Positions 35,502 through 46,263 are shown, numbered from the stretch's first letter. The stretch: 64,000 nt of DNA from Pseudomonas guineae (GCF_900113745.1 NZ_FOQL01000002.1:1-64000), one strand, 5' to 3'. The notes: generated by a model not told the origin, from the sequence alone. Made by a program: numbers and translations.

Positions 35502-36626
35502 TCAGGACATTTGTGCCAGCGTCTTACGAAAACGCAGCAGAGCCCCGGTAAAAAATAGTGCGCCGATGACGATGATTGCCAGGAACTGCGGCCAGACGGT
35601 TGTAAACCCTGCACCGCGGTAGAGGATCGCCTGGGCCAGGTCGACAAAGTGGGTAGTGGGGGCCGCCCACATGATCTGTTGCACCAGCTCGGGCATGCTC
35701 TCGCGCGGTGTGGTGCCGCCAGAGAGAATTTGCAGCGGGATCAGCACCAGAATAATCAGCAGCCCCAGCTGCGGCATCGAGCGCGCGATGGTGCCGAAGA
35801 AAATACCCATCGAGGTAGTGGCAAACAGGTGCAGTAAAGCTCCGCACAGAAACAATGGCAGCGAGCCAGCAATTGGCACCTGCAGCCAGCCTTGCACCAC
35901 CAGTAGCAGCGATAGCGCAGTGGCCAGCAACACCACCAGCCCCATCGACCAGACCTTAGCCAGCATGATTTCGGGCGGTGTCACGGGCATCACCAGCAGG
36001 TGTTCGATGGTGCCGTGCTCACGCTCACGAATCAGCGCGGCACCGGTGAGGATGATCGACAGCATGGTGATCTGGTTGATCACCTCCATCACCGAGCCGA
36101 ACCAGCTGCGCGTCAGGTTTGGGTTGTAGGCTATGCGCACGGCCAACTCCGCTTGCTGCGGCAGGTCGGCCCGGTAGTGACGCAAGAACGCGCTGACCTC
36201 CTGCGCGCCGATCACTTGGATATAACCGGCACCGGTGAAGGCCATGCTTACCTGAGTGGCATCGACGTTGAGTTGGATGGCTGGGCTGCGTCCGGCGAGA
36301 ACGTCGCGCTGAAAGTCCGGTGGAATGTTCAAGGTAAAGGTGTACTGCCCGGAATCCATGCCGTGGTCCATCTCGCTCAGTTGGATGCGTTGTGGCGGCC
36401 GAAAAAACGGCGGTTGAAAGGCATCAATCAACCGTTCGGAGAGTGGCGAGCGATCCTCATCGACTACCGCAATCGAGGCGTTGTGCAGGCTCTCAGGCAT
36501 GCTGGTGGCGGCGGTGATGATGCCCAGGCTAAAGGCCCAGATAATCAGCAGGAGTAATGCTGGATCACGCTGCAGGCTGCGCAGCTCCTTGAGCCCCAGG
36601 TGGAAAATATTGGCGAGCTGCTCCAT
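35502..36626 (-). CDS. ABC-2 type permease (YhhJ-like)
   Basis: A 374-aa permease. It has one N-terminal TM (LLLIIWAFSLGI), a large periplasmic domain (about 45-175), then five TMs with the ABC-2 motif REREHGTIEHLLVMPVTPPEIMLAK (about residues 200-224). It is the last gene of a hlyD-rbbA-yhhJ set, separated from the ATPase/permease gene by one base. In E. coli the yhiI-rbbA-yhhJ operon has the same order. It probably forms the export channel together with the permease half of the RbbA-like protein. Confidence 0.9.
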   Translation of the reverse strand: MEQLANIFHLGLKELRSLQRDPALLLLIIWAFSLGIITAATSMPESLHNASIAVVDEDRSPLSERLIDAFQPPFFRPPQRIQLSEMDHGMDSGQYTFTLNIPPDFQRDVLAGRSPAIQLNVDATQVSMAFTGAGYIQVIGAQEVSAFLRHYRADLPQQAELAVRIAYNPNLTRSWFGSVMEVINQITMLSIILTGAALIREREHGTIEHLLVMPVTPPEIMLAKVWSMGLVVLLATALSLLLVVQGWLQVPIAGSLPLFLCGALLHLFATTSMGIFFGTIARSMPQLGLLIILVLIPLQILSGGTTPRESMPELVQQIMWAAPTTHFVDLAQAILYRGAGFTTVWPQFLAIIVIGALFFTGALLRFRKTLAQMS

Positions 36627-36627
36627 G

Positions 36628-39363
36628 TCAGGCCTCCTGCTTCTTCAGCAAGCTGGTACAGAGCGCCAGCAACAACGGAATGGTGATGAGCAAAGGGATG
36701 AAGTAGCCGTACAGCTCAGTGAAGCCGAGCGCCTTGGAAAATACCCCGCGACTGATGATTAAAAAGTGCGAGGTGGGGTAAATCTGGCCAATCACTGCGC
36801 CAAAGCCTTCCAGTGACGACACCGGGTAAATCAGCCCGGAGAACTGGATGGCCGGAATCAAGGTAACAATGGCCGTGCCAAATACCGCCGCGATCTGGCT
36901 GCGAGTGAAGGTCGACATCAACAGGCCCATGGCGGTGGCACAACTGATGTACAACAAGCCTCCGGTTAGCAAAGCCAGCAGGCTGCCCTTGAGTGGTACA
37001 TCGAAGACGAATACCGCCGCAATCAACAGCAGAACGAAATTGAGCATGCCCAGGGCGATATAGGGCAGTTGCTTGCCGAGCAGGAACTCCAGCCGGGTGA
37101 CCGGCGTGACATACAGGTTGATGATCGAGCCCAGTTCCTTCTCACGCACCACGCCAAGAGCCGTGAGCATGGCCGGAATAAGCATTAGTAACAGCGGAAT
37201 CACCGCCGGCACCATGGCGTTAAGGCTTTCCACATCAGGGTTGTAGCGGTACCGCACTTCTAACGCCGGCAGGCTGCTGCGGGTTGAAGCGCTGTCCTTA
37301 CGGGCCAGTTCCTGCAAGTAACTGGCATGCAAGCCCATTACATAACCTTTAATAGTTTCGGCGCGCATCGGCATGGCGCCGTCGATCCACATGCCGATCT
37401 GCGGCACGGCCCCACGCTTGAGATCACGGCCAAAATCAGGCGGAATTTCCACCGCCAGGCTGATCTTGCCGCTGCGCATGCGCTGTTCCAAATCGTCGTA
37501 ATCGTGCAAGGGTGGTTGTTCGATGAAGTAGCGCGAGCCGGCCAGGTTGAGTGCGTAGGCCTGGCTGGTAGTGGTCTGGTCACGGTCGAGCACCGCGTAG
37601 GTCAGGTCTTCAACGTCGAGGCTGATGCCATAACCAATGATGAACAACAGTAGCAGGCTGCCGAGCAGGGCCATGCTGCCTCGAATCGGGTCGCGGCGCA
37701 GCTCCAAGGCTTCGCGGCGGGTATAGCTAAACAGGCGCAGCAAACTGAAGCGTTTGCGTTTAACCGCGACTGCCTGTTGCGCTGGAACGGCGGCTGTTGC
37801 TTCAGATGTAGGTGCTTGCGTTGGTTCGCCCACCGCCTCTTTCAGGTAGGCAATAAAGGTCGCTTCCAAAGTGGGCAGGCCGCGCTTATCAATCAGTGCC
37901 TGCGGCGTGTCACTGTCCAGCACCTTGCCCGCATGCATCAAGGAGATGCGGTCGCAGCGCAACGCTTCATTCATAAAATGGGTGGAGATGAAGATGGTCA
38001 CGCCGTCATCGCGCGACAGGTCGAGCATCAGCTGCCAGAACACATCGCGGGCAATGGGGTCGACGCCTGAGGTCGGCTCATCAAGAATGAGGATTTCCGG
38101 TTTGTGGATCACCGCCACGGCCAGCGATAAACGCTGACGAATGCCCAGCGGCAGACGCTCAGGCAGCTGATCCATGACGCTGCCAAGGTTGAAGCGCTCG
38201 GCCATTGCCGTCACCCGCGCAGCGATATCTTCGGTCGGTACGTGAAATAGCTGGGCATGCAACACTAAGTTTTGCCGCACGCTTAGCTCGCCGTACAGCG
38301 AGAAGGCCTGCGACATATAACCAACCCGCTTACGCGTAGCCATGTCATTGGCGTCCACGGTTTGGCCGAACAGCAGGGCTTCCCCCTCACTGGCGGGCAA
38401 CAAGCCGGTAAGCATCTTCATTGTGGTGGTTTTGCCGCAGCCATTGGAACCGAGAAAACCGAAGATTTCGCCGCGCTCAATGCGAAAGTCGACGTGGTCG
38501 ACCGCGACAAAATCACCGAAACGCATGGTCAGGTCACGCGCCTCAATGGCAATTGCCTGTTCGCCTGCGGGCCGTGGCGGAATGACCAATTGCGTATGAC
38601 CCTTACGCTTGGCTTCCGGCATCAGGGCGATAAAGGCCTCTTCCAGACTTTTGCATCCTGTGCGTTGCAGCAGTTCGGCTGGGCTGCCGGTGGCCAATAC
38701 AGCGCCGTCATCCATGGCGATCAGATGATCGAAGCGCTCGGCTTCTTCCATGTAAGCCGTGGCCACCAGCACGCTCATCTGCGGGCGCTGGGCGCGAATG
38801 CGCTCGATCAACTCCCAGAACTGGTTACGCGACAGCGGGTCGACCCCGGTGGTGGGCTCGTCGAGGATCAGCAAGTCGGGGTCGTGGATCAAGGCGCAGC
38901 ACAGCCCGAGCTTTTGCTTCATGCCGCCCGATAACTTGCCTGCCGGGCGTTCGCCAAATTTACTGAGGCCGGTACTGCGCAGCAGGTCATCGATACGGCT
39001 TTTGCGCTCGGCCTCGGCCTGGCCGAAGAGGCGGGCGAAGAAGTCCAGGTTCTCGATCACCGAGAGCGTCGGGTAAAGGTTCTTACCCAACCCTTGAGGC
39101 ATGTAAGCGATATGCGGGCAAACCTGTCGGCGATGATCGCGGCTGGCCATGTCGCCACCGAGCACTTCGATCTGCCCGCTCTGGATTTTACGGGCGCCGG
39201 CAATCAGTGCCAGCAAGCTGGATTTGCCCACGCCATCCGGGCCGATCAAGCCGACCATGCGTTGCGCCGGCACTTCCAGGCTGACTGCATCAAGGGCGCA
39301 GGTTTTACCGTAGTGCAGGCTGACTTCATGCAACTGTGCGACGGTTGCCGCTGCTGTGCTCAC
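36628..39363 (-). CDS. rbbA: RbbA-like ABC protein: two ATPase domains fused to an ABC-2 permease
   Basis: A 911-aa fusion. ATPase 1 (about 5-235) has Walker [14 protein letters not shown] and signature [12 protein letters not shown]. ATPase 2 (about 270-505) has [13 protein letters not shown] and the degenerate signature [14 protein letters not shown]. The C-terminal ABC-2 permease (about 540-911) includes [29 protein letters not shown]. This is the full domain order of E. coli RbbA, described as a ribosome-associated ATPase that affects EF3-like tRNA release. It also looks like an exporter. The start overlaps the hlyD-type gene end by 4 bp. Confidence 0.92.
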   Translation of the reverse strand: MSTAAATVAQLHEVSLHYGKTCALDAVSLEVPAQRMVGLIGPDGVGKSSLLALIAGARKIQSGQIEVLGGDMASRDHRRQVCPHIAYMPQGLGKNLYPTLSVIENLDFFARLFGQAEAERKSRIDDLLRSTGLSKFGERPAGKLSGGMKQKLGLCCALIHDPDLLILDEPTTGVDPLSRNQFWELIERIRAQRPQMSVLVATAYMEEAERFDHLIAMDDGAVLATGSPAELLQRTGCKSLEEAFIALMPEAKRKGHTQLVIPPRPAGEQAIAIEARDLTMRFGDFVAVDHVDFRIERGEIFGFLGSNGCGKTTTMKMLTGLLPASEGEALLFGQTVDANDMATRKRVGYMSQAFSLYGELSVRQNLVLHAQLFHVPTEDIAARVTAMAERFNLGSVMDQLPERLPLGIRQRLSLAVAVIHKPEILILDEPTSGVDPIARDVFWQLMLDLSRDDGVTIFISTHFMNEALRCDRISLMHAGKVLDSDTPQALIDKRGLPTLEATFIAYLKEAVGEPTQAPTSEATAAVPAQQAVAVKRKRFSLLRLFSYTRREALELRRDPIRGSMALLGSLLLLFIIGYGISLDVEDLTYAVLDRDQTTTSQAYALNLAGSRYFIEQPPLHDYDDLEQRMRSGKISLAVEIPPDFGRDLKRGAVPQIGMWIDGAMPMRAETIKGYVMGLHASYLQELARKDSASTRSSLPALEVRYRYNPDVESLNAMVPAVIPLLLMLIPAMLTALGVVREKELGSIINLYVTPVTRLEFLLGKQLPYIALGMLNFVLLLIAAVFVFDVPLKGSLLALLTGGLLYISCATAMGLLMSTFTRSQIAAVFGTAIVTLIPAIQFSGLIYPVSSLEGFGAVIGQIYPTSHFLIISRGVFSKALGFTELYGYFIPLLITIPLLLALCTSLLKKQEA

Positions 39364-40430
39364 TGCGGAACCTTAATCGCCAGATGTTCAGGCCACTCGA
39401 GCTGCGGGTCGAGGCGCAGATACGCCACGCCGGGTACGCCGGTTTTTACTTGCTTGAGGTGGCGCTGCAGCAGCTCAGGATCCAGCCGTGCTTTAACGCG
39501 AAACATGAGCTTTTCGCGCTCATTGGCGGTTTCCACGGTTTTTGGGGTGAACTGAGCGACGCTGGCCACATAGCTGACTTCAGCCGGGATCACATACTGC
39601 GGTATGGCATCGATCACCAGGCGCACCTCGGCGCCCAGCGCGACTCGACCAGCCTGTTGCTCGGGCAGGAAGAAGGTCATGTACACATCACTCAGGTCGA
39701 CCAGGTTAAGCACCTTGCCGCCTGCACCGATGACCTCGCCCGGTTCGGCGATGCGGTATTGCACGCGGCCCCCGCGTGGTGCTTTGAGCTGGCTGTCTTC
39801 AATGTCGATCTGCAAGCGGGCCACGCTGGCTTGAGTGGCTTCTAAGGCAGATTGCGCCTCGATCACCTGCGACTGTGCGGCGGCAATGCCCGCTTCAGCG
39901 GAGATGACTTGAGACCGCGCGGCGGCCAGTGCCGCCTGAGTGCTTTGCAGACGGGCGAGGTCATCGTCCAGTTGCTGCTGCGCCATGGCGCTGCGTTTGA
40001 CCAAGATGGCGCTGCGGGCGTGGCGTTTTTGCGCGGCCGACATTTCCGCCTGGCGCTGACGGACGATCGCCTCGGCGGTGATTTTCTCGCTTTCGCGCAG
40101 ACGTACCTGGGCACGTGCGGTCAGCTGGCTGTTCTGTGCCTGGCGCATTTGTGCCTGGGCCTGGGCCAACTGCGCTTCAAGTACTTGGGTGTCCATGCGC
40201 GCAATAACTTGCCCAGGTTGGATGAACTGGCCTTCCTCGACGTCGATACTGGCGATTCGTCCGGGCAGCTTGCTGGCCGCGTCGACGTCGGTGGCTTCAA
40301 TGCGGCCGTTGCCGCTGGCAAAGCCATCCCCCAAGCCAGTAGGGCGCAGGGTGTACCAGAGCATACCGGCGATAATTGCCACGGCTGCAACGCTCACGGC
40401 AGGAAAGATCCATTTACGACTGACTGACAT
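39360..40430 (-). CDS. HlyD-family periplasmic adaptor (YhiI-like)
   Basis: A 356-aa membrane-fusion protein. It has a single N-terminal TM ([17 protein letters not shown]), the biotinyl-lipoyl-like half-motif [24 protein letters not shown] (about residues 53-76), a long Gln/Ala-rich coiled coil (about 80-215), and a beta-barrel with [23 protein letters not shown]. It links an inner-membrane ABC exporter to an outer-membrane channel. It is the first gene of the hlyD-rbbA-yhhJ set, and its stop is translationally coupled to rbbA. No TolC-like gene is nearby. Confidence 0.9.
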   Translation of the reverse strand: MSVSRKWIFPAVSVAAVAIIAGMLWYTLRPTGLGDGFASGNGRIEATDVDAASKLPGRIASIDVEEGQFIQPGQVIARMDTQVLEAQLAQAQAQMRQAQNSQLTARAQVRLRESEKITAEAIVRQRQAEMSAAQKRHARSAILVKRSAMAQQQLDDDLARLQSTQAALAAARSQVISAEAGIAAAQSQVIEAQSALEATQASVARLQIDIEDSQLKAPRGGRVQYRIAEPGEVIGAGGKVLNLVDLSDVYMTFFLPEQQAGRVALGAEVRLVIDAIPQYVIPAEVSYVASVAQFTPKTVETANEREKLMFRVKARLDPELLQRHLKQVKTGVPGVAYLRLDPQLEWPEHLAIKVPQ

Positions 40431-40495
40431 AGTTACCTTGTGAAGCTAAACAGAAGAGTTGGACAACTGCGGCTCTCGCCGTCACTTAGGGCCGG

Positions 40496-40798
40496 TTAGG
40501 GTTGCTCGAAGCGGTTCAAGCGTCGGCGCAGATGGTTGTTTTCCACGCGCAGGTGCTCCAGTTCATCGAGCAACTGCAACGCCAGGGCAATCCCGGCCCA
40601 TTCAATTTGCAGTTCGGCTTGTAAGCGAAACGCACGCTTGACGATGGCCAGTGCGTCGGCATCGAACTGCCATTGATCGGGTGTTAGGCCTGCGGGTTCG
40701 ACGATGCCATGCTCGACAATTTCCAGCACAACCGTCTGCGGCAGCTCGGCACACTGGCAGAACTCATGAATGTTAAGTTGCATGATCAGGCTACTCAT
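40496..40798 (-). CDS. cbpM: Chaperone modulatory protein CbpM
   Basis: A 100-aa MerR-like fold protein that binds and inhibits the J-domain of CbpA. It starts [13 protein letters not shown]; the family's IV.EHGIVEP segment and C-terminal coiled coil (ELQIEWAGIALALQLLDELEHLR) are present. The start codon overlaps the cbpA stop (ATGA), the usual cbpA-cbpM coupling, and GGAG lies 7 nt upstream. A longer frame from 40810 lacks such a site. Confidence 0.9.
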   Translation of the reverse strand: MSSLIMQLNIHEFCQCAELPQTVVLEIVEHGIVEPAGLTPDQWQFDADALAIVKRAFRLQAELQIEWAGIALALQLLDELEHLRVENNHLRRRLNRFEQP

Positions 40799-41745
40799 CA
40801 CTGACTCCACTGCGCGCGCGGATTAAAAGCGACTTGCTCGGCCAGCTGTGCCCATAGCGCACGCGTAGCCTCGTCGGCTTGAGCCGGGATGACGATCTTG
40901 AACAGCGCATACAGATCACCCGGCTCGCTGGATTTATTCAGCAGCCCCTTGCCCTTGATGCGCAGCCGTTGCCCACTTTGGGTGTTGGCGGGAATGCGCA
41001 GGTTGATTTTGCCGGTCAACGTGGGGACCGTGATTTGCCCGCCTAGCGCGGCTTCCCAGGGTGCCAACGGCACAGTGAGAATCAGGTTGTGCCCCTCAAC
41101 GTCGAACAGCGGGTGCGGCACCAGGCGAATAATCAGGTACAGATCGCCATTTGCGCCGCCGCCCAACCCTGAAGCACCTTGGCCCTTCAAACGAATACGT
41201 TCGCCGTTGCTCACACCGCGTGGGATTTTTACGTTTAAGGTCTTGTTGAGGGCAGGCAGTGGCTGGCCATCGGGGCTGTACTGCGGCAATTGAAAGGCGA
41301 TGGTCTTCGTCTCTTCTGCCAATGTTTCTTCGAGCAGCAGCGCCAGCTCCATTTCAACATCTTGCCCGCGCCGCGCGCTGTTGCGGCCGCCACGCTGGGC
41401 GCGCCCCGCACCACCAAACAGCGACTCGAAAAAATCCGAATATTCACTGCTGCCGCCCATGCCATCGGCAAATCCAGGATTGCCGTGCGCGTTCCAGCCG
41501 GGTGGCGGCTGGAAGGGTTGGCCTTGTTCTGCGTGTTTACTCAGCTCATCGTACTCGGCACGTTTTTCAGCGCTTTTCAGCACTTCGTAGGCCTCGGCGA
41601 CTTCCTTGAATTTATGCTCGGCGTCCTTTTCCTTGCTGACGTCAGGGTGGTATTTGCGCGCCAGCTTGCGATAGGCCGCTTTGACCGCCTTGTCATCTGC
41701 ACCCGGCTCAAGCCCGAGTGTCTTGTAGTAATCCTTAAAGTCCAT
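40798..41745 (-). CDS. cbpA: Curved DNA-binding protein CbpA (DnaJ-type co-chaperone)
   Basis: A 315-aa class B J-protein. The J-domain (about 4-70) contains the HPD motif ([13 protein letters not shown]). A Gly/Phe-rich linker and two C-terminal substrate-binding beta domains ([16 protein letters not shown], and [10 protein letters not shown] near residue 250) follow. There is no zinc finger. It stimulates DnaK and, in E. coli, binds curved DNA in stationary phase. Its modulator CbpM is encoded immediately downstream. It is placed between the arc operon and the RbbA cluster in a stress-type neighbourhood. Confidence 0.94.
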   Translation of the reverse strand: MDFKDYYKTLGLEPGADDKAVKAAYRKLARKYHPDVSKEKDAEHKFKEVAEAYEVLKSAEKRAEYDELSKHAEQGQPFQPPPGWNAHGNPGFADGMGGSSEYSDFFESLFGGAGRAQRGGRNSARRGQDVEMELALLLEETLAEETKTIAFQLPQYSPDGQPLPALNKTLNVKIPRGVSNGERIRLKGQGASGLGGGANGDLYLIIRLVPHPLFDVEGHNLILTVPLAPWEAALGGQITVPTLTGKINLRIPANTQSGQRLRIKGKGLLNKSSEPGDLYALFKIVIPAQADEATRALWAQLAEQVAFNPRAQWSQ

Positions 41746-41830
41746 CGGGCCACCTTGGGTTATCCACCGAGACGTTCTTACACCTGTATACGCCTACTCG
41801 GTGCAAGATGTTTTGTCTGAGATCAGGGTT

Positions 41831-42112
41831 TTAGGTAGTAGCGTCCGTCGCTGCTTGGCAAACCTGAGTGCTGGCCAGCATGGCCTCGATTTGATCGGGC
41901 GCGCCGATTACCGCGCGCCGGCTTGTAGCTAAAGCAAAGGCCCGCGGGCTCTCGACCTTAGGCCCCATCGAGCCTGCCGCGAAGTTGTGCTGGCGTGACC
42001 CTAGCCAGCGCAGGTTGGTTGGGCTTACCCCGGTCGAGGTAAACCGCCGTTACGTCGGTGGCTGATCGCGGCGTAGCAGTGCATTGCAGACTAGGGCAAT
42101 GACGACTCTCAT
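41831..42112 (-). pseudogene. arcC: Carbamate kinase arcC, internally deleted remnant
   Basis: Reading the minus strand 19 nt after the arcB stop gives MRVVIALVCNALLRRDQPPT and then TAA. This closely resembles the carbamate kinase N-terminus (M-R-[IV]-V-[VI]-A-L-GGNALL-RR). A shifted frame then reads TAVYLDRGKPNQPALARVTP, a late carbamate kinase segment. The first frame resumes with NFAAGSMGPKVESPRAF ... RRAVIGAPDQIEAML, the conserved GSMGPKVEAA C-terminal region, ending at TAA 41831. About 200 middle codons are gone, the GGN phosphate loop is mutated to VCN, and the joint is frame-broken. This is a non-functional arcC in its standard operon position. Confidence 0.85.
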
Positions 42113-42131
42113 CAGTCAGCTCCGCGAGGCG

Positions 42132-43130
42132 TCATCCGAGGGTCGCCACCAGCACGGCTTTAATGGTGTGCATGCGGTTTTCGGCTTGGGTGAAGACGAT
42201 GGAAGCCTCGGACTCGAACACCTCGTCGGTGACTTCAATCTCGCTCAGGCCATATTTTTCATGCACCTCGCGGCCTACCTCGGTTTCCAGATTGTGGAAG
42301 GCGGGCAGGCAATGCATAAACCTGGCGCGTGGCTTGCCGGTGGCCTGCATCAGCACGGTGGTCACCTGATAGGGCAGCAATTTGTCGATACGCTGCTGCC
42401 ACACCGCGTCGTCCTGGCCCATCGAGACCCAGACATCGGTATAGAGAAAGTCTGCACCAGCCACAGCCTTGATCGGGTCGGTCTCCAGGGTGATACGCGC
42501 ACCTGTGGTGAGCGCGAGCTCGCGCATCTGCGCCACCAACTCGGCAGGCGGTTGCAGGTCGGCAGGCGAGCAAATGCGCACATCCATGCCCATCTGCGTA
42601 CCGCCCACCAGCAACGAACTGCCCATGTTGAAGCTGGCGTCGCCGAGGTAGCAGAAGCTCAGTTCGTGCAGCGGCTTTTCGCCGAATTCCTGCATGGTCA
42701 GCAAGTCGGCGAGGATCTGCGTGGGGTGCATTTCATCGGTCAGGCCGTTCCACACCGGTACCTTGGCGTAAAGCGCCAGCTCCTCAACCACGCTCTGGTG
42801 GAAGCCACGGTATTCAATGCCATCGTAGTAACGACCCAACACGCGGGCGGTGTCTTTCAGCGACTCCTTGTGCCCCAGTTGTGAGCTGCCGGAATCGAGG
42901 CAGGTGACATGGCCGCCTTGATCATGCACGGCGACCTCGAACGCACAGCGGGTGCGTGTCGAGGGTTTCTCGAAGATCAGGGCGATGTTCTTGCCCTTTA
43001 AACGGGGCACTTCGTTGCCGGCTGCTTTGGCGCGTTTGAGCTCGGCAGACAGATCGAGCAGGTAGCGAATCTCATCAGGGGTAAAGTCCTTCAGCGCCAG
43101 CAGGCTGCGGTTATGCAGATTGAAGCTCAT
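42132..43130 (-). CDS. arcB: Ornithine carbamoyltransferase, catabolic
   Basis: A 332-aa OTCase. The carbamoyl-phosphate site is EKPSTRTR (residues 54-61, STRTR at 57-61). The HPTQ motif is at [14 protein letters not shown] and the ornithine-site loop is FMHCLPAF. In the ADI pathway it phosphorolyses citrulline to ornithine and carbamoyl phosphate. It lies 24 bp after arcA. With the downstream arcC destroyed, the carbamoyl phosphate would have to be used by another kinase or feed pyrimidine/arginine synthesis. Confidence 0.95.
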   Translation of the reverse strand: MSFNLHNRSLLALKDFTPDEIRYLLDLSAELKRAKAAGNEVPRLKGKNIALIFEKPSTRTRCAFEVAVHDQGGHVTCLDSGSSQLGHKESLKDTARVLGRYYDGIEYRGFHQSVVEELALYAKVPVWNGLTDEMHPTQILADLLTMQEFGEKPLHELSFCYLGDASFNMGSSLLVGGTQMGMDVRICSPADLQPPAELVAQMRELALTTGARITLETDPIKAVAGADFLYTDVWVSMGQDDAVWQQRIDKLLPYQVTTVLMQATGKPRARFMHCLPAFHNLETEVGREVHEKYGLSEIEVTDEVFESEASIVFTQAENRMHTIKAVLVATLG

Positions 43131-43154
43131 AGGGTGCTCTCGTTTTTACAGGGA

Positions 43155-44375
43155 TCAGAGCGCGTCGCGCTCGATCGGGCAGGACATACAGTGGCTACCA
43201 CCGCGGCCGCGACCTAACTCGGAGCCGGAAACGGTGATGACCTCGACGCCCGCTTTGCGCAGCAGGGTGTTGGTGTGGGTGTTACGCGAGTAGCCCATGA
43301 CCACGCCCGGTGAGAGTGCCAGCAGGTTATTGCCGTCGTCCCACTGTTCGCGCTCGGACTGCCAGGCGTCGCCGCCAGTGGCGACAGAGCGCAGCTTGGC
43401 CAGGCCCAGCGCTTCGGCTACGACCTCAAGGAAGGGTTTGCTCTCGGTACGCACGTCCAGGCTGCCTTCGCGCTCGCCTGGGCGCAGGCTGTGCACGCGA
43501 ATCGCGTCGACCATCTCGGGAAAACAGGTCACCAGGTCCACATCGCAAAAGGTGAACACCGTGTCCAGGTGCATAGCCCCGCGCGACTTGGGGATCTGCG
43601 CCGCCAGCACGTGGGTAGCACTACCCTGGGCAAACAAGGCGCGGGCCAGTTGGCTGACGGCCTGCGGTGAGGTGCGCTCGCCCATGCCGATTAGCACCAC
43701 GCCATTACCCAGCGGCATCACATCGCCGCCCTCCATGGTCGCACCGCCATGATCGACGTCGGGGTCACCCCACCAGGTCGTGACCTTGCCGGCAAACAGC
43801 GGATGGAAGCGGTAGACCGCAGCGGTCAACAGGGTTTCCTGGCGGCGGGCGGGCCAGAACATCGAGCACAGCACCACGCCTTTACCGATCCAGCAGCTGC
43901 TGTCGCGGCTGAACAGGGTGTTGGGTAACGGCGGCAGGAGAAAGTCGCTGGCGGCGGCATAGCGTGCCAGCAACCCTTCGGGCTCAAACGGCAATTCTGC
44001 GCGGGCCAGGCCGCCGATCAGGTGTTCAGCCAAACGCATGGGGGGCAGGTCTTCTAGCCAAGGACGCAGCTGTTGTGCCAGCTCGGCATCAACGGTGCCT
44101 GGGGCGAGTTTGCGATCCAGTAGCCAGGTGCGTGCCTCTGGGTTGGTCAGGGTGGTAGCCAGCAGATCATGCAGCTCCAGCACCTCGACATCGCGGCTGA
44201 GCATGGCATTGGTGAAAGCGTCGTGATCATTGCGCGCCTGACCGACCCAGAGCACGTCGTCGAACAGTAAGTCGCGGCAATTGGCCGGGGTTAGCCGTTG
44301 CTGCGCCAAGCCGGGGCGGCACACCAGTACACGGCGCAGGCGGCCAATTTCAGAATGCAAACCTTGGGTCGTCAT
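43155..44375 (-). CDS. arcA: Arginine deiminase
   Basis: A 406-aa guanidino-modifying enzyme hydrolysing arginine to citrulline and ammonia. Conserved blocks are [38 protein letters not shown] (catalytic Asp/Glu), [12 protein letters not shown] (His) and [13 protein letters not shown] with the nucleophile Cys396. All expected catalytic residues are present. The sequence differs from the P. aeruginosa enzyme as I recall it and may be closer to betaproteobacterial ArcA, which would fit lateral acquisition. The operon order is unknown-arcD-arcA-arcB-(arcC). Confidence 0.95.
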   Translation of the reverse strand: MTTQGLHSEIGRLRRVLVCRPGLAQQRLTPANCRDLLFDDVLWVGQARNDHDAFTNAMLSRDVEVLELHDLLATTLTNPEARTWLLDRKLAPGTVDAELAQQLRPWLEDLPPMRLAEHLIGGLARAELPFEPEGLLARYAAASDFLLPPLPNTLFSRDSSCWIGKGVVLCSMFWPARRQETLLTAAVYRFHPLFAGKVTTWWGDPDVDHGGATMEGGDVMPLGNGVVLIGMGERTSPQAVSQLARALFAQGSATHVLAAQIPKSRGAMHLDTVFTFCDVDLVTCFPEMVDAIRVHSLRPGEREGSLDVRTESKPFLEVVAEALGLAKLRSVATGGDAWQSEREQWDDGNNLLALSPGVVMGYSRNTHTNTLLRKAGVEVITVSGSELGRGRGGSHCMSCPIERDAL

Positions 44376-44417
44376 GACATTGATTTCCTGTTTACAAATA
44401 CGCGATAGATGAAGGGC

Positions 44418-45896
44418 TTACAGCCCGAGTCGACCCATGATCAGCAGCGTGGCGGCTACACCGGCCAGTACCACCAGCGTGGCCAGAATGGCCCACTCCC
44501 AAGGGGTGAACACACGTTCCTGACGCTGGCGCTTGGCCCAGGCGTAGAGCACCACCCCGGGGACATAAAGCAGGGCGCTTAGCAGCAGGTACTTGAAGCC
44601 GGCGGCGTACAGCAGCCACAAGCAGTAGACCGTGGCCAACGCCGCGATGGGCACGTCAGCACGCTGGATGGCCGCTTTGACACCCTCTCCACGCCAGGCC
44701 AGCAACAGGCCGTAGGCCGCGCTGAACAGGTAGGGCAGCAGAATCATCGCCGTGGACAGCGAGATCAGCGCCAGATAAGACGCCTTGGAAAACAACGTCA
44801 GAATCAGAAACAGCTGCACCATGCCGTTGGTTAGCCACAAGGCGTTGGCCGGCACGTGCTTGTCGTTGGTCTGCCCCAGCCACTTCGGCATCACGCCGCC
44901 GCCCGCTGGAGTGAACAGGGATTCCGCTGCCAGCAGCATCCAGGCCAGGAAGCCGCCGCCGACCGAGACAATCAGGCCGACATAGATCAGTACCGCGCCC
45001 CAGGTGCCTACAGCGTCTTCCAGCACGCCGGCCATCGATGGGTTTTTCAGGCCGGCCAGCGTCGGCTGGTTGAACACACCCAGTGATAACAGCGACACCG
45101 ACATCAATAGCAGCAGGCAGATCAGAAAGCCGATGACCGTGGCGCGGCCCACGTCTTCACGCTTGCGCGCCCGTGCCGAATACACACTGGCGCCTTCAAT
45201 GCCGATAAACACCCAGACCGTAACCAGCATGGTGCTCTTGACCTGATCAAGCACCGAGCCGAGGCTGGCATCGCCCCAGAAGTTAAGACTGAAGGTTTCC
45301 ACCTTGAAGGCCATGGCCACCAGCGCGATAAACAACAGCAGTGGCACGATCTTGGCCAGCGTGACCACCGCATTCAGCACCGCAGCGCCTTGAATACCGC
45401 GCAGCACCAGCAGGTGGATGACCCACAGCACGACCGAAGCACCGGCAATAGCCGCTGGTGAATTACCTGTGCCGAACACCGGGAAGAAGTAACCCAGCGC
45501 ACCGAACGCCGCCACCAAATAGCCGACATTTCCGATCCAGGCGCTGACCCAGTAACCCCAGGCCGAGTTGAAGCCGACGTACTCACCTGAAAGTGCACGG
45601 GCGTACGCATAGACGCCGTTGTCGAGCTCGGGTTTGCGCATGGACAGCATCTGGTAGACCCGCACCAGCAACAGCATGCCGATGCCGGTAATGGTCCAGC
45701 CAATCAGAATGGCGCCGGCGCCGGCGCCGGCAGCCATGTTTTGCGGCAGACCAAAGATACCGCTGCCGATAATCGAGCCGACTACCAGCGCCACCAACAG
45801 ATTCAGACCTAGCTTATGAACAGGCTCTGCTGCGGGCTGTGTGAGGTCTTTCGGTGCTGCACGTGCTGTGACTTCTTTGGCGTCCGTGCCACTCAT
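44418..45896 (-). CDS. arcD: Arginine/ornithine antiporter
   Basis: A 492-aa APC-superfamily transporter with about 12-13 helices. The first helix contains the substrate-binding glycine motif IIGSGIFGLPQNM (about residues 40-52). The central RARKREDVGRATVIGF loop and the SVYSARAR segment are typical of basic amino-acid antiporters. It exchanges external arginine for ornithine to feed the ADI pathway. A short GAGAGA stretch near residue 55 is encoded by a 6-bp tandem GC-rich repeat. The start overlaps the upstream 85-aa gene by 4 bp. Confidence 0.93.
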   Translation of the reverse strand: MSGTDAKEVTARAAPKDLTQPAAEPVHKLGLNLLVALVVGSIIGSGIFGLPQNMAAGAGAGAILIGWTITGIGMLLLVRVYQMLSMRKPELDNGVYAYARALSGEYVGFNSAWGYWVSAWIGNVGYLVAAFGALGYFFPVFGTGNSPAAIAGASVVLWVIHLLVLRGIQGAAVLNAVVTLAKIVPLLLFIALVAMAFKVETFSLNFWGDASLGSVLDQVKSTMLVTVWVFIGIEGASVYSARARKREDVGRATVIGFLICLLLLMSVSLLSLGVFNQPTLAGLKNPSMAGVLEDAVGTWGAVLIYVGLIVSVGGGFLAWMLLAAESLFTPAGGGVMPKWLGQTNDKHVPANALWLTNGMVQLFLILTLFSKASYLALISLSTAMILLPYLFSAAYGLLLAWRGEGVKAAIQRADVPIAALATVYCLWLLYAAGFKYLLLSALLYVPGVVLYAWAKRQRQERVFTPWEWAILATLVVLAGVAATLLIMGRLGL

Positions 45897-46150
45897 ACTG
45901 CCTCGTCCGTTGTGACCTGCGCATGGCTCAGCTCTTTGACCTTGGCCTGCAGCGTGTCGGCGATGCTTTGCGCTTCAGCGGTCGTAGTACCCGCTTGCAG
46001 GTGCAAGGTTATTTTCTTGCCGGTATTTACCTTGCCGGGAACACTGACCGGCTCACACACAATGCTGAGTGGCAGCTCATCGGGCTCATGCGCGGTGGGC
46101 GCAAGCTCCCTTACGATGTAGCGATAGACGTCGGAATAGGGCTGGTTCAT
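45893..46150 (-). CDS. Small unknown protein at the head of the arc operon
   Basis: An 85-aa acidic, soluble protein with no recognised domain, signal or TM. The C-terminal half (HLQAGTTTAEAQSIADTLQAKVKELSHAQV) is predicted helical. It overlaps arcD by ATGA, so it is translated with it. It could be a small regulator or partner of ArcD or of the ADI enzymes, or a vestige. I do not recognise it. Its coding status rests on the overlap and length. Confidence 0.65.
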   Translation of the reverse strand: MNQPYSDVYRYIVRELAPTAHEPDELPLSIVCEPVSVPGKVNTGKKITLHLQAGTTTAEAQSIADTLQAKVKELSHAQVTTDEAV

Positions 46151-46245
46151 AGCAGGTACCTGTGCAGGGTTTAGCTAGCCGCAGCGTTTAGACCGAGGGT
46201 TAGCCTGGCTTGTCTAAGCAGTCTCTGCGCCGTTCCTTGCGCTGT

Positions 46246-46263
46246 CTGTTCGACAGCGAACAG
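46246..46263. other. Hairpin between the ATPase and arc operons
   Basis: CTGTTCG-ACAG-CGAACAG is a perfect 7-bp stem in the 126-bp gap between atpG and the 85-aa gene. No T run follows on either strand, so it is a weak terminator candidate. It could instead be an operator or a partial read-through element linking the two operons. Confidence 0.4.

Noticed and set aside
45711..45731. A GCGCCG-type tandem repeat inside arcD that might cause phase variation
   Set aside because: The unit is 6 bp, so copy changes stay in frame and only add Gly-Ala pairs. It is a simple codon repeat.
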